Shown here in pieces: positions 33,981-42,998 of a stretch of 64,000 nucleotides of DNA. Origin of the DNA: Algivirga pacifica (GTDB lineage Bacteria > Bacteroidota > Bacteroidia > Cytophagales > Flammeovirgaceae); NCBI RefSeq assembly GCF_039543525.1, contig NZ_BAABJX010000022.1:62001-126000 (forward strand), in the 5' to 3' direction. Below the pieces are notes generated by a model that had not been told where the DNA came from, searched no databases, and saw nothing but the letters and a program-made list of their open reading frames with translations. The translations under genes were made by a program, and so were the position numbers. Numbering within the stretch: position 1 is the stretch's first letter; the number at the start of each line of letters is the position of its first letter.

Positions 33981-34230
33981 TAGAGATGTTGGGGGTTATT
34001 AAAAAAATATTCTACTCTCTTAAGTTACATTCCAAAGTAGAATGATTCAAAAATTAAGATTCAATTGTGTAATATTTGCTAATATTTTGATCTCTAGTTA
34101 TTTTACTGAAATATCTTTTACGATAAAATAGAAGATTTTATTCCATCTATTTTTTCATATTCCTTTACCCCGTCAAGTATTTTATCACTGATTGCTAACG
34201 GGTATTACAGACTAAATTCAACTTGTTCCA

Positions 34231-34995
34231 ATGGAACCATCCTATATACTACACACAAAACTCAAAGAACTAGTAGGCGTTCATTGTAACCTTGCTGCTC
34301 CCTTACACTTTCTGGGTATTCCCTTTTATCGATTTGCAGAGAATACGCTTCAAGAGATTTGTATCAAAAGAGGATTAGACCAAAAGAAGCTTTTACTTCA
34401 TCTGCAAGAAAGTCAGAAGCAGACGGTTGTTCCTTCCTATCAATCATTAAGTAAATCTTCTGTTGATGTTGTTATCAATCATTTGAAGTCAACCCATATG
34501 TGGTTTATCCGCTATCGATTGCCTTTTATTTCTCAAATGATACAGGATATCGACAGTCAACTTTTCAATAGTCCAGAGATTGCTGAGGATATGAAAATTA
34601 TCTTCCCTGAATTTATGGAAGAGTTTATTCATCATATCTATGAGGAGGAGGATACGTTATTTGAGTATATCAGAAAGCTGTACAAAGCTAAACAGGAAGG
34701 CTTTATGAATAGTACCGAGCTTTTCTACCTTATGAAAAGAAATTCTATTAAGGTCTATGCCCAACAGCACCAAGATGATGATGATGAGATGGCTGGGATT
34801 CGCTACCTCACTAATCATTATCAACTTCCAGCACATGCTTCTCCTTATATGAAGGTTATTTATTCTGAGCTGAAAAAATTTGAAGAAGAATTGATGCTTC
34901 ACTCCTGTATAGAGAATGAAATTCTATTCCCTAAAGCCAAAGCATTGGAGAAAGCGGTAGTGTTGAAATTGACACAAGCCTCTAAACTGAATTAG
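34231..34995 (+). CDS. RIC/ScdA-like hemerythrin-fold di-iron protein
   Basis: A 254-residue protein of the RIC (YtfE/ScdA) type, which repairs iron-sulfur clusters after nitrosative or oxidative stress. The C-terminal hemerythrin-like bundle carries the expected ligands: VINHLKSTHMWF, FIHHIYEEEDTLF, QQHQDDDDEM and HSCIENEILFPKA. The N-terminal segment aligns in pattern with the ScdA_N domain (AAPLHFLGIPFYRF...TLQEICIKRGLD), but the usual GIDFCCGG is replaced by GIPFYRFAEN, so the Cys-Cys motif is lost. Function as a di-iron protein is likely; classical RIC activity is less sure. The stop codon is followed by a heptamer-type inverted repeat. Confidence 0.82.
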   Translation: MEPSYILHTKLKELVGVHCNLAAPLHFLGIPFYRFAENTLQEICIKRGLDQKKLLLHLQESQKQTVVPSYQSLSKSSVDVVINHLKSTHMWFIRYRLPFISQMIQDIDSQLFNSPEIAEDMKIIFPEFMEEFIHHIYEEEDTLFEYIRKLYKAKQEGFMNSTELFYLMKRNSIKVYAQQHQDDDDEMAGIRYLTNHYQLPAHASPYMKVIYSELKKFEEELMLHSCIENEILFPKAKALEKAVVLKLTQASKLN

Positions 34996-35063
34996 GAGTT
35001 AGATATTGGGGATTAGGTATTAGTATTTTATACTATCACCTAATCCCTAACCCTTAACACCTA
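34992..35063. repeat. Heptamer-built inverted repeat between convergent genes
   Basis: Left arm TTAGGAGTTAGATATTGGGG and on (to about 35025); the right arm is made of CCTAATC/CCTAACC/CTTAACA words (to 35063). The arms pair with several mismatches. The right arm runs into the last codons of mnmD (the final Gly-Arg-Cys and stop lie inside it), so the repeat has shaped that protein's C-terminus. Confidence 0.6.
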
Positions 35064-35743
35064 CCAATTTTATGTCCTCTAGTCATTTCTCTCTTCCCAG
35101 GAGGGCCAGGCCATTTTTCCATAGTAAACCCTGCCGCCTTCAAATTTCTTCGGAACTGCCCTTGAGCACAATAAGTCACTAACAAGGCTCCTTCTTCAGC
35201 CATGTCGTAACATTTTTGGAATCGTTCAACTTCCCATAACTCTGGCTGTTTATTAGGTGCAAAAGCATCATAATAATATAGATTGAACGGATTATCCTCT
35301 TCTTCTAACTCGAATGTTTCTAATCCCTCATTTACCTTTTTAAGAGTGAAATTAGGAAGAATATCTACCGCCTCATTCCACGGTGCGTTATGGATTTGGT
35401 CAAAATATCCATGCAGCTCTTCTGGCAGCATACTCTTGTAATTCAATCCTTCCACAATCTCCTTCGACAAAGGAAAAGTTTCTAAGGAAGTATAGTGAAT
35501 ATGGTGATCAGGCATGGTCAATGCCTTCTGTATGGTCAATATGGCATTGAGTCCCGTTCCAAAACCAATCTCCAGAATACGGATAGCTTTGGTTTTCTCA
35601 GCAATATCTTCTAACCCTGATTTTAAAAAAACATGCAATGATTCTGTTACTGCTCCATGGGAAGAGTGATACGTTTCATTGAGTGACTCATTGTATAAAG
35701 TACTGGAGCCGTCACCTGTTTCTATAACCTTTATATTTTTCAT
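35054..35743 (-). CDS. mnmD: tRNA 5-methylaminomethyl-2-thiouridine methyltransferase MnmD
   Basis: A 229-residue SAM-dependent methyltransferase corresponding to the N-terminal half of MnmC, without the FAD-oxidase half. Family marks are NETYHSSHGAVTESLHVFL near the start, the SAM loop RILEIGFGTGLNAILT, the middle block IHNAPWNEAVDILPNF and the catalytic-loop DAFAPNKQPELWEVERFQKCY, followed by GALLVTYCAQGQFRRNLKAAGF. It makes the last methylation of mnm5s2U at the tRNA wobble position. Length fits stand-alone MnmD. It is convergent with the RIC-like gene, and its last residues lie within the shared repeat. Confidence 0.92.
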   Translation of the reverse strand: MKNIKVIETGDGSSTLYNESLNETYHSSHGAVTESLHVFLKSGLEDIAEKTKAIRILEIGFGTGLNAILTIQKALTMPDHHIHYTSLETFPLSKEIVEGLNYKSMLPEELHGYFDQIHNAPWNEAVDILPNFTLKKVNEGLETFELEEEDNPFNLYYYDAFAPNKQPELWEVERFQKCYDMAEEGALLVTYCAQGQFRRNLKAAGFTMEKWPGPPGKREMTRGHKIGRC

Positions 35744-35828
35744 GGATAATGTTCTGCTTATAGCGATAAGATGAATATCTACCTCATCTTTATAACAAAA
35801 TTAGAAAAGGATTTTTAATCCATAAACA

Positions 35829-35861
35829 AAAAAGATCATCGACGAATCCGATGATCTTTTT
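35829..35861 (-). terminator. Intrinsic terminator of the tricorn-like protease gene
   Basis: AAAAAGATCATCG / CGATGATCTTTTT stem with a 7-nt loop, directly after the stop codon at 35870 on the minus strand. Confidence 0.88.
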
Positions 35862-35869
35862 GTTACCCT

Positions 35870-38800
35870 TTATTTTTTATTCACTTGTTTTAGTAATTCC
35901 TCTACTGCTCTTTTTAACTGAGCATCTTGTTTCTTCACATAAGCATCCGGAGCATTTTCTACGATAATATCAGGAACTGCTCCATTGAGTTCCTGATTTA
36001 ACTGCGTTTGCTTGGCATACCAGGCACGGAAAGGCATTCTCAAAAGTGCTCCATCGATCATACGATGACCACCTGTAGAAATTACTGCTCCAAACGTTGG
36101 CTTTCCTACTAACAATCCTCTATTGAGTCCTTTGAATGCATGAGAGAATATTTCTGCATTGGAGTAACTGCTCTCATTACACAAGGCGATGGCAGGGCTT
36201 GTCCAGGCTGAAAGTGGAAGGCGCTCTCCATAAGGATAGTTAGAAGCGAAATCCTGATGATTTTTAAGACTATTGGTTGCTCCTCTCGGAATCGTATAGG
36301 CATGCTGCTTCACATTCAAGACGGCCATCAGGTAATCAGTCGTCCAACCACCTCCATTGTAGCGAACATCGATAACAATCCCTTCTTTTCCTTGTCCGGC
36401 GGCTGTCAGTTCTCTTTCGAAACGCTCAAAACTCGTCCAGTTCATCCCTTCTATATGAAGGTATCCTAAACGCCCTTCAGAGTATTCCTCTACCAATCGA
36501 CGTTTTTCCTTTACCCATTCTTCGTATAGTTTCTCTCCGATATAGGAAACAGGACGAATCACCACTTCCTTGGTTTTACCATTTACCCCTTGAATCGTCA
36601 ACAATACCTTTTCAGCACTTTGATTGGCTAAGGTCTGGTAGAAGTTAGCTTTAGGATCTATTGTATGACCATTAACTGCTGTAATCACATCCCCAACCTC
36701 CAACTTACTTTTCTGACGAAACGCTGGAGTACCTTCCACTACATGCGTTACCTCTACGCCTCTTTTATGGGGTTTCACTTCTATTCCCAATCGTCCCGTT
36801 CGCTCTCTTTGGGTTTGAGCCCTTTCCTCATTGCGATAAAGTCCCATATGACTGGCATTCAATTCTCCAAGCATCAAATTAAAAGCATATCTAAAATCTC
36901 TTGGGGTAGAAGCATTCAATACCAATGGTTGATACTTTTCTTTAAGGGCTTTCCAGTCTTTTCCATGAAACTCAGGGTCATAGAATCCCTCATTAATTGC
37001 ACTCCACCCTTCTTCAAACATCTGCTTATGTTCTTCAGGGTAATCAATCAACATCTTCGCTTCATGCTTCAGTGACTCTTTTTTGGAAGACTTGATCGTC
37101 AGTTGCTGTAATTTTCCTGACTGTAGGAAAAATAAGCTCTTCCCATCTGTCGATAATTGTACATCTTTTATCCCTTTGCCCTTGGTAATACTTTTTGCCT
37201 CTTCACCGTCCCAGTTGATTTTATAAAGTTCTGTACTTTCACCAATAGGATTATTCTTCAAGAAATAAATTGTCTTTCCATCTTTGGAAAATAAAGGACT
37301 TCCTTCTTCTCCCGGATAAGCGGTCACCTGTACTAAGCGCTCGTGAATATCTTGCAGGTCAATCGTTATTGGTGCAACTGTCTCCTCTTCTTTTTCTTTT
37401 TTCTTGCTTTCGCTAGATGGTACCCAATCTTCCTCTTTCCACTCCTGTTGTGTTTTCTCCCAATCTTCCTTCTTTAACCACGCGAACCATATATCGTAAT
37501 CTCCATTATTTCGTACAGACAAAAAGGCCAACTTTGAACCATCCGGACTCCAAACAGGGTTAACATCTCCTCTAGGGTGCATACTGACATTTGCCTTCTG
37601 TTCTTTGTTCTCTACAGACTGAATAAATACCTCTGAATTAAAGTTTAAATCAGGAATGGAGTAAGCCACCCATTTGCTATCAGGACTCCAGTTTACTCCA
37701 TAAAATGAGGTCCAGCCATTGTCTACCATTACCTTTTCATTTTTTAGTTTTCCATTATCGGAAACCTCAGCCACCAGTAATGTTCCTTTTCCTCTTTGAT
37801 AAAGGAGGTGCTTTCCATCTGGTGACATCTTTAAAGAATGTTCTTGTTCTTTGGTATCCGTCAATTGTACTAGTTCATGTTTTAAACTCTCAAAGATTCC
37901 TCCTATTTGCTTATCTGAAGAGCGAGATAAGTAAATGTCCTGATTACCGTTTCGGTCTGAAACAAAAAGAACTGTTGAGTCATTTACCCAAGTCATATCC
38001 TGATCTCTATAGGCACTATTGCTCAAGTTTACTGCACGAGAATCATCCTTATAGTTTCTTTTCACAAACACTTCTCCTCTAATCATAAAAGCGGATAAAT
38101 CGCTGTTAGGAGCCAAAGCATACTCTTCTATATTGGCACGATAAGTTTTACGTACTACTTCATCAAATCGTTCATCTGTCTGTAATGGAATGAATACCTC
38201 CTTTTGCTCTCCTGTTTTCACATTCAAGGAATAGATCTCATCTCCTGCCGTATAAACTAATATCCCATTATCACTGATACCAAAGTGCCTTACTCCGAAA
38301 TCTTCCTGAAAGGTTAACTGTTGGGCCGTTCCTTCTACAGTTCCATCTTCCTTTACTTTTTGCGTCCATACGTTATAGCGACCAGAGCGAGCACTCAAGA
38401 AGTATAGCATTCCATCTTTGCCCCACTTCGGTAAATAGTCCTGTCCCTCAAAGTCCGTAAACTGATGAAAAGTCTTTCGCTTACTATGATAAAGCCAAAT
38501 ATCCTTATTCGCCGAACCCTTATACGTTTCTCTTTCTACACGACAAGGTCCGGTTTCAAAAGCATACCAATCCGTATCCGGAGACTTTATTACATTATAT
38601 CCTACTGCATCCAATAAACGAGTAGGTGTTCCTCCTGTAGCCTCTATGGCATAAGTACCTCTCTCCCATTCCACATAACCAAATAGTCGCTGTGCTCCAA
38701 ATAGGATCTTATTATCAGTGGTCCATCCTGAAACTTCATCGTTAGAAGAATGATAAGTCAAACGCTCTGCTTTCCCTCCTGTAATCGGTATTCTAAAAAT

Positions 38801-39076
38801 ATCATCGTTCCCATATCGGCTTGCTGAAAATGCAATATGTTCCCCGTCTGGACTCCATATATTTTTCCCTTCATATCCTTCATGGACTGTCAATCGATAG
38901 GGGCGTCCTCCATCTATTTCTGAAACCCAAATATCTCCTTGATAAGAAAATGATAAATACTGTCCTGATGGACTAATATTAATGTAGCGAATCAAAGGTT
39001 TATTCTGAGCCAATAAAAAGAGAGGATTCAAAAACATCATCCCCAATAAAAAATATCTACTGATTGGTAGTCGCAT
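35870..39076 (-). CDS. Tricorn-like S41 protease with PD40 propeller and PDZ domain
   Basis: A 1068-residue exported protein (signal FLLGMMFLNPLFLLAQ). The N-terminal half (about 25-560) is a beta-propeller of TolB/PD40 repeats (WSPDGEHIAFSASRYGNDDIF, MSPDGKHLLYQRG, WSPDGSKLAFLSVRNNGDYDIW), followed by a Glu/Lys-rich linker and a second propeller part. A helical core precedes a PDZ domain (about 770-860: RLGIEVKPHKRGVEV) and a C-terminal S41 peptidase domain (about 875-1045) with VIDVRYNGGGW and the nucleophile serine in NESSYSNAE. It probably degrades oligopeptides in the periplasm, as the archaeal tricorn protease does in the cytoplasm. Length matches Bacteroidota relatives. Confidence 0.93.
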   Translation of the reverse strand: MRLPISRYFLLGMMFLNPLFLLAQNKPLIRYINISPSGQYLSFSYQGDIWVSEIDGGRPYRLTVHEGYEGKNIWSPDGEHIAFSASRYGNDDIFRIPITGGKAERLTYHSSNDEVSGWTTDNKILFGAQRLFGYVEWERGTYAIEATGGTPTRLLDAVGYNVIKSPDTDWYAFETGPCRVERETYKGSANKDIWLYHSKRKTFHQFTDFEGQDYLPKWGKDGMLYFLSARSGRYNVWTQKVKEDGTVEGTAQQLTFQEDFGVRHFGISDNGILVYTAGDEIYSLNVKTGEQKEVFIPLQTDERFDEVVRKTYRANIEEYALAPNSDLSAFMIRGEVFVKRNYKDDSRAVNLSNSAYRDQDMTWVNDSTVLFVSDRNGNQDIYLSRSSDKQIGGIFESLKHELVQLTDTKEQEHSLKMSPDGKHLLYQRGKGTLLVAEVSDNGKLKNEKVMVDNGWTSFYGVNWSPDSKWVAYSIPDLNFNSEVFIQSVENKEQKANVSMHPRGDVNPVWSPDGSKLAFLSVRNNGDYDIWFAWLKKEDWEKTQQEWKEEDWVPSSESKKKEKEEETVAPITIDLQDIHERLVQVTAYPGEEGSPLFSKDGKTIYFLKNNPIGESTELYKINWDGEEAKSITKGKGIKDVQLSTDGKSLFFLQSGKLQQLTIKSSKKESLKHEAKMLIDYPEEHKQMFEEGWSAINEGFYDPEFHGKDWKALKEKYQPLVLNASTPRDFRYAFNLMLGELNASHMGLYRNEERAQTQRERTGRLGIEVKPHKRGVEVTHVVEGTPAFRQKSKLEVGDVITAVNGHTIDPKANFYQTLANQSAEKVLLTIQGVNGKTKEVVIRPVSYIGEKLYEEWVKEKRRLVEEYSEGRLGYLHIEGMNWTSFERFERELTAAGQGKEGIVIDVRYNGGGWTTDYLMAVLNVKQHAYTIPRGATNSLKNHQDFASNYPYGERLPLSAWTSPAIALCNESSYSNAEIFSHAFKGLNRGLLVGKPTFGAVISTGGHRMIDGALLRMPFRAWYAKQTQLNQELNGAVPDIIVENAPDAYVKKQDAQLKRAVEELLKQVNKK

Positions 39077-39353
39077 AAATAAAATAATTGTTTTGGTCTA
39101 AAAATCTATATTAATGGTAATATATAGGTTATTAATACGAATATTATTATAAACCTTACCAATAGATTAACTTTCATAAGCTTATTTGGTTTTTCTGTAC
39201 TTCTTCTAAAAATCAAGGAAGTTATTTTGATCTAATATGTTTGGATGTATTATTGTATCGTTATGAATAGAAGCAACAGCTCAAAATTTATACAAACAAT
39301 TAAATAACGATTAACCTTTTCAGTGAATAAAATACCACTGTTCGATATATATC

Positions 39354-40634
39354 ATGATTCATTCTACTATAAAAGATAAACGAATTGCCATTATTGGTTT
39401 AGGGTATGTTGGCCTTCCTTTAGCCGTCGAATTTTCAAAGTATCAATTGGATGTTACTGGTTTTGATATAAATAAAGAGCGGGTTAATGAATTATCTAGT
39501 GGTATTGATAAAACATTGGAAGTCAGTAAAGAGGAACTTGCTAATGCTTCTACCTTGCACTATACTTCTGATATTGACGCTCTAGAAAAAATTGATATTT
39601 ATATCATCACAGTACCGACTCCCATCGATGAATATAAAACACCTGACCTTACTCCTCTGCGTAAAGCCAGTGAGATGGTGGGAAAAGCTCTTGGTAAAGG
39701 AGATATCGTGATTTATGAATCCACTGTATTTCCAGGATGCACGGAAGAAGTGTGTGTACCTGTTTTGGAAAAGTATAGTGGTTTAGTATTTAATAAAGAT
39801 TTTTACTGCGGTTACTCTCCAGAGCGCATCAATCCAGGAGATCATGTTCACCGTGTACACAATATTAAAAAAGTAACTTCCGGAAGTACAGAGGAAGTTG
39901 CCGAACTCATTGATCAACTCTACGCCACCATTGTACAAGTGGGTACACACAAGGCCTCTTCTATTAAAGTAGCTGAAGCCGCAAAGGTGATTGAAAATGC
40001 TCAAAGGGATTTGAATATTGCCTTCGTGAACGAACTGTCCCTGATTTTTGATCGTATTGGAATTGATACAATCGAAGTATTAGAAGCCGCAGGGACCAAA
40101 TGGAATTTTCTAGGTTTTCGACCAGGTCTTGTTGGTGGTCATTGTATTGGAGTTGACCCTTATTACCTTACCTATAAGGCTGAAAGTCTAGGATATCACC
40201 CTCAAGTCATTCTATCAGGACGAAGAATCAACGACAATATGGGGGTATTTATCGCCAATAAGGTTGTCAAGTTGATGATGAAAAAAGGTACTTTGAAAGA
40301 GGGTGCTAAAGTATTGGTTACAGGCATCACGTTCAAGGAAGACTGTCCTGATATCCGTAACTCAAGGGTTATTGATGTTATCCGTGAACTAGAAGGGTTT
40401 GGATTAAATGTAGAAGTATTTGATCCTTATGCTAACCCAGCAGAAGTAAAAGAAGAGTATGATATTGATTTATTGAAAGAGTTACCTATTAATAACCAAT
40501 ACGCTGCGATTGTTATGGCTGTCGCCCATCAGGCTTTTAATGAATTGAACTGGGATAAGTACGCTTCTGAGAATACTGTGATTTACGATGTAAAAGGCAA
40601 ACTTGAACGTCATCTAGTTACAGACCGTTTATAA
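39354..40634 (+). CDS. wbpO: UDP-N-acetylhexosamine 6-dehydrogenase (WbpO/TviB type)
   Basis: A 426-residue nucleotide-sugar dehydrogenase that oxidises UDP-GalNAc or UDP-GlcNAc to the uronic acid. The NAD loop is IIGLGYVGLPLAVEF (about 13-27). The segment GTHKASSIKVAEAAKVIENAQRD and the catalytic-Cys block FRPGLVGGHCIGVDPYYLT are nearly the same as in WbpO/TviB rather than UDP-glucose dehydrogenase. It is the first gene of a surface-polysaccharide group, followed by the matching epimerase 38 bp downstream, so the product is most likely UDP-GalNAcA. About 280 bp of AT-rich DNA precede the start and may hold the promoter. Confidence 0.92.
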   Translation: MIHSTIKDKRIAIIGLGYVGLPLAVEFSKYQLDVTGFDINKERVNELSSGIDKTLEVSKEELANASTLHYTSDIDALEKIDIYIITVPTPIDEYKTPDLTPLRKASEMVGKALGKGDIVIYESTVFPGCTEEVCVPVLEKYSGLVFNKDFYCGYSPERINPGDHVHRVHNIKKVTSGSTEEVAELIDQLYATIVQVGTHKASSIKVAEAAKVIENAQRDLNIAFVNELSLIFDRIGIDTIEVLEAAGTKWNFLGFRPGLVGGHCIGVDPYYLTYKAESLGYHPQVILSGRRINDNMGVFIANKVVKLMMKKGTLKEGAKVLVTGITFKEDCPDIRNSRVIDVIRELEGFGLNVEVFDPYANPAEVKEEYDIDLLKELPINNQYAAIVMAVAHQAFNELNWDKYASENTVIYDVKGKLERHLVTDRL

Positions 40635-40672
40635 ACATCTTTCACTAGGCATAGCATTGGATTCACATAATT

Positions 40673-41668
40673 ATGGAACGAAAACTACATAACCGAAAAG
40701 TCTTAGTAACCGGAGGAGCGGGATTTATTGGAGCTAACTTAATAGAATCTCTGTTAGTACAGGATAATCATGTTACCTGTCTCGATAATTTTTCTACTGG
40801 AAAACGACACAATATCACCTCCTTCCTCGATCACCCTAACTTCACGCTAATTGAAGGGGATATCCGAGAGCCAAAAGACTGTGAGAAAGCTGTTCATGGT
40901 GTAGAGTTTGTATTTCATCAAGCGGCCTTAGGATCTGTACCCCGTTCCATTAACGACCCTAAAACAACGAATGATGTTAATATCACAGGATTTCTAAATA
41001 TGTTAATTGCTAGTCGGAATGCTGGTGTCAAGCGTTTTATTTATGCTGCCAGCTCTTCCACTTATGGCGACCACCCTGGATTACCTAAGGTAGAAGATAA
41101 AATAGGACGTCCTTTATCTCCATATGCGGTTACCAAATACGTCAATGAATTATATGCCGATGTATTTTCCAAAACCTATGGCATAGAAACTATTGGTCTT
41201 CGATACTTCAATGTTTTTGGAAGAAAACAAGATCCTGAAAGTACTTATGCTGCTGTCATTCCAAAATTTATAGATCAACTCCTTAAGGGGCAACAACCTA
41301 CTATCAATGGTAAAGGATTACATTCCAGAGATTTCACGTATATCGATAATGTAATACAAATGAATCAATTGGCAGCCCTTACAAACAATAAGGAAGCCAT
41401 CAATACCGTATATAACGTTGCTTGTGGTGATAATCATAACCTCAACCAACTTCTGCAAACACTCATCAAATACCTAAGTGTTTATCAGCCTGCGGTAAAT
41501 AACATTACTCCAATTCATGGACCTGAAAGAACTGGAGATATTCCTCACTCCCTTGCTGATATATCAAAAGCACAAACCTTATTGGGTTACCAACCTTCAC
41601 ACTCTTTTACAGAAGGCCTAAAAGAAACAGTCGATTGGTACTGGGAAACGTATGGATCACCTCAATAA
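40673..41668 (+). CDS. wbpP: UDP-N-acetylglucosamine 4-epimerase (WbpP/TviC type)
   Basis: A 331-residue extended SDR that interconverts UDP-GlcNAc and UDP-GalNAc. The NAD motif is VTGGAGFIGANLIE (about 11-24). The family-specific HQAALGSVPRSINDP and the catalytic region AASSSTYGDHPGLPKVED...SPYAVTKYVNELYA hold the Ser and the Tyr-x3-Lys pair. FNVFGRKQDPESTYAAVIP and NGKGLHSRDFTYIDNVIQMN are WbpP-like. Together with the preceding dehydrogenase it forms a UDP-GalNAcA pathway. It is followed 4 bp later by the flippase gene, so the group is an operon. Confidence 0.92.
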   Translation: MERKLHNRKVLVTGGAGFIGANLIESLLVQDNHVTCLDNFSTGKRHNITSFLDHPNFTLIEGDIREPKDCEKAVHGVEFVFHQAALGSVPRSINDPKTTNDVNITGFLNMLIASRNAGVKRFIYAASSSTYGDHPGLPKVEDKIGRPLSPYAVTKYVNELYADVFSKTYGIETIGLRYFNVFGRKQDPESTYAAVIPKFIDQLLKGQQPTINGKGLHSRDFTYIDNVIQMNQLAALTNNKEAINTVYNVACGDNHNLNQLLQTLIKYLSVYQPAVNNITPIHGPERTGDIPHSLADISKAQTLLGYQPSHSFTEGLKETVDWYWETYGSPQ

Positions 41669-41672
41669 CTAA

Positions 41673-42998
41673 TTGATGATTAAAGGCTTAATAAAAAAAA
41701 TATTTCAAGAAAAAGGGTTTGCCTACGCTTCATATTGGTCACTCATTGCTACTGCTATCAGGGTATTGTCCCACTTAGTTATTAATAAAATATTAGCCAT
41801 TTACATAGGTCCTTCCGGACTTGGTATTTTTGGGCAACTAAGAAGTTTTGTCATGATGACAGAACAACTTTCTTCCCTGGGTATTAATCAAGGAGTCACT
41901 AAATACTTGGCAAGTTATTCCTCTCCTGCACAAAGGATTCCTTTACTAAAAACGGCTTTATCCATTAGTATAATAGGAGGAATAATCATAGGGGCCTGTC
42001 TCATTCTTTTTTCAATCTCATTCTCCAAGCTGATTTTTAGTGACACCTCGTATGCTACTCTACTACGGACTTATGGAGTGACTGTCACCATTTACGGACT
42101 CAATATGATGTTTATTGCTATCCTATATGGATACCGGGGCATCAAGGAAAGTAGTATAGTGAATATTACAGGAAGCATTAGTTCACTATTACTCACTTCC
42201 ATATTGACCGTTAGATGGGGCTTGATGGGAACACTGTATGCTACTATTAGCTTTCAAGTGGTCGTATGTGTTACTAGCTGGTTTTTATGTATTAAAATTC
42301 TCCCCTACCCTGAAAAAAATCTTTTAAAGACTCTATCATTTATCTTTAAAATAGCTTTCCATAAACAATATTTTTGGCAATTAGTAACTTACTCATTACT
42401 CTCAATAACTGTTATTACCTCCTCCTTTCATGAAATTATTTTAAGGCACATACTATCCGAAAAGCTATCAATGGAAGCTGCTGGTATATGGGAAGCTTTA
42501 CTTCGACTTATACTTCCTTTTATGGTGCTCCTCCTAATGGTATTTCGCAGCTACTATCTTCCCGTAATAGCGGGAATTAATACTAGAAAAGGATTACTTA
42601 AAGAATGGAGCAAAACAACAAAGAATCTACTCATCATACTTGTTCCTTCATTTATAGGTATCTATTTACTAAGACACATTATTATAGACGTATTATTCTC
42701 TAAAGAATTTTATGCGGTAGAAATAATACTTCCTTGGTATTTAATAGGAGAGCTTTTTCGATTACTCAGTTGGCCTATCTCTTTTTTACTAATTGCCAAA
42801 GCTAAACTAACTTCTTATACCTTGATAGAATTATGTGGAAGTATCATTTATCTAACAGTCACATACTTTTATATAAACAGGTTTGATGTCAATGGTATAG
42901 GATATATACACCTTGGTACTTTATTCAGTAGCTTTATCGTTTATATCATTTACTTTTACTTTTTTCTACAATCACAGCAACATGAAACTATTGAATAA
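41673..42998 (+). CDS. O-antigen/capsule flippase (Wzx-like)
   Basis: A 441-residue polytopic membrane protein of the polysaccharide-export MATE-like (Wzx) type, expected to flip lipid-linked sugar units across the inner membrane. About 12 hydrophobic helices span the chain. The start YASYWSLIATAIRVLSHLVI...IYIGPSGLGIFGQLRSFVMM is the typical first-helix pair, with SLGINQGVTKYLA next. It starts 4 bp after the epimerase stop (MMIKGL; the second Met at 41676 is also possible) and overlaps the next SDR gene by 17 bp. Confidence 0.88.
   Translation: MMIKGLIKKIFQEKGFAYASYWSLIATAIRVLSHLVINKILAIYIGPSGLGIFGQLRSFVMMTEQLSSLGINQGVTKYLASYSSPAQRIPLLKTALSISIIGGIIIGACLILFSISFSKLIFSDTSYATLLRTYGVTVTIYGLNMMFIAILYGYRGIKESSIVNITGSISSLLLTSILTVRWGLMGTLYATISFQVVVCVTSWFLCIKILPYPEKNLLKTLSFIFKIAFHKQYFWQLVTYSLLSITVITSSFHEIILRHILSEKLSMEAAGIWEALLRLILPFMVLLLMVFRSYYLPVIAGINTRKGLLKEWSKTTKNLLIILVPSFIGIYLLRHIIIDVLFSKEFYAVEIILPWYLIGELFRLLSWPISFLLIAKAKLTSYTLIELCGSIIYLTVTYFYINRFDVNGIGYIHLGTLFSSFIVYIIYFYFFLQSQQHETIE

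Noticed and set aside
42913..42981. Longer start of the SDR gene in the polysaccharide operon
   Set aside because: It lies inside the flippase coding sequence in another frame, and the extra residues do not belong to the SDR fold.
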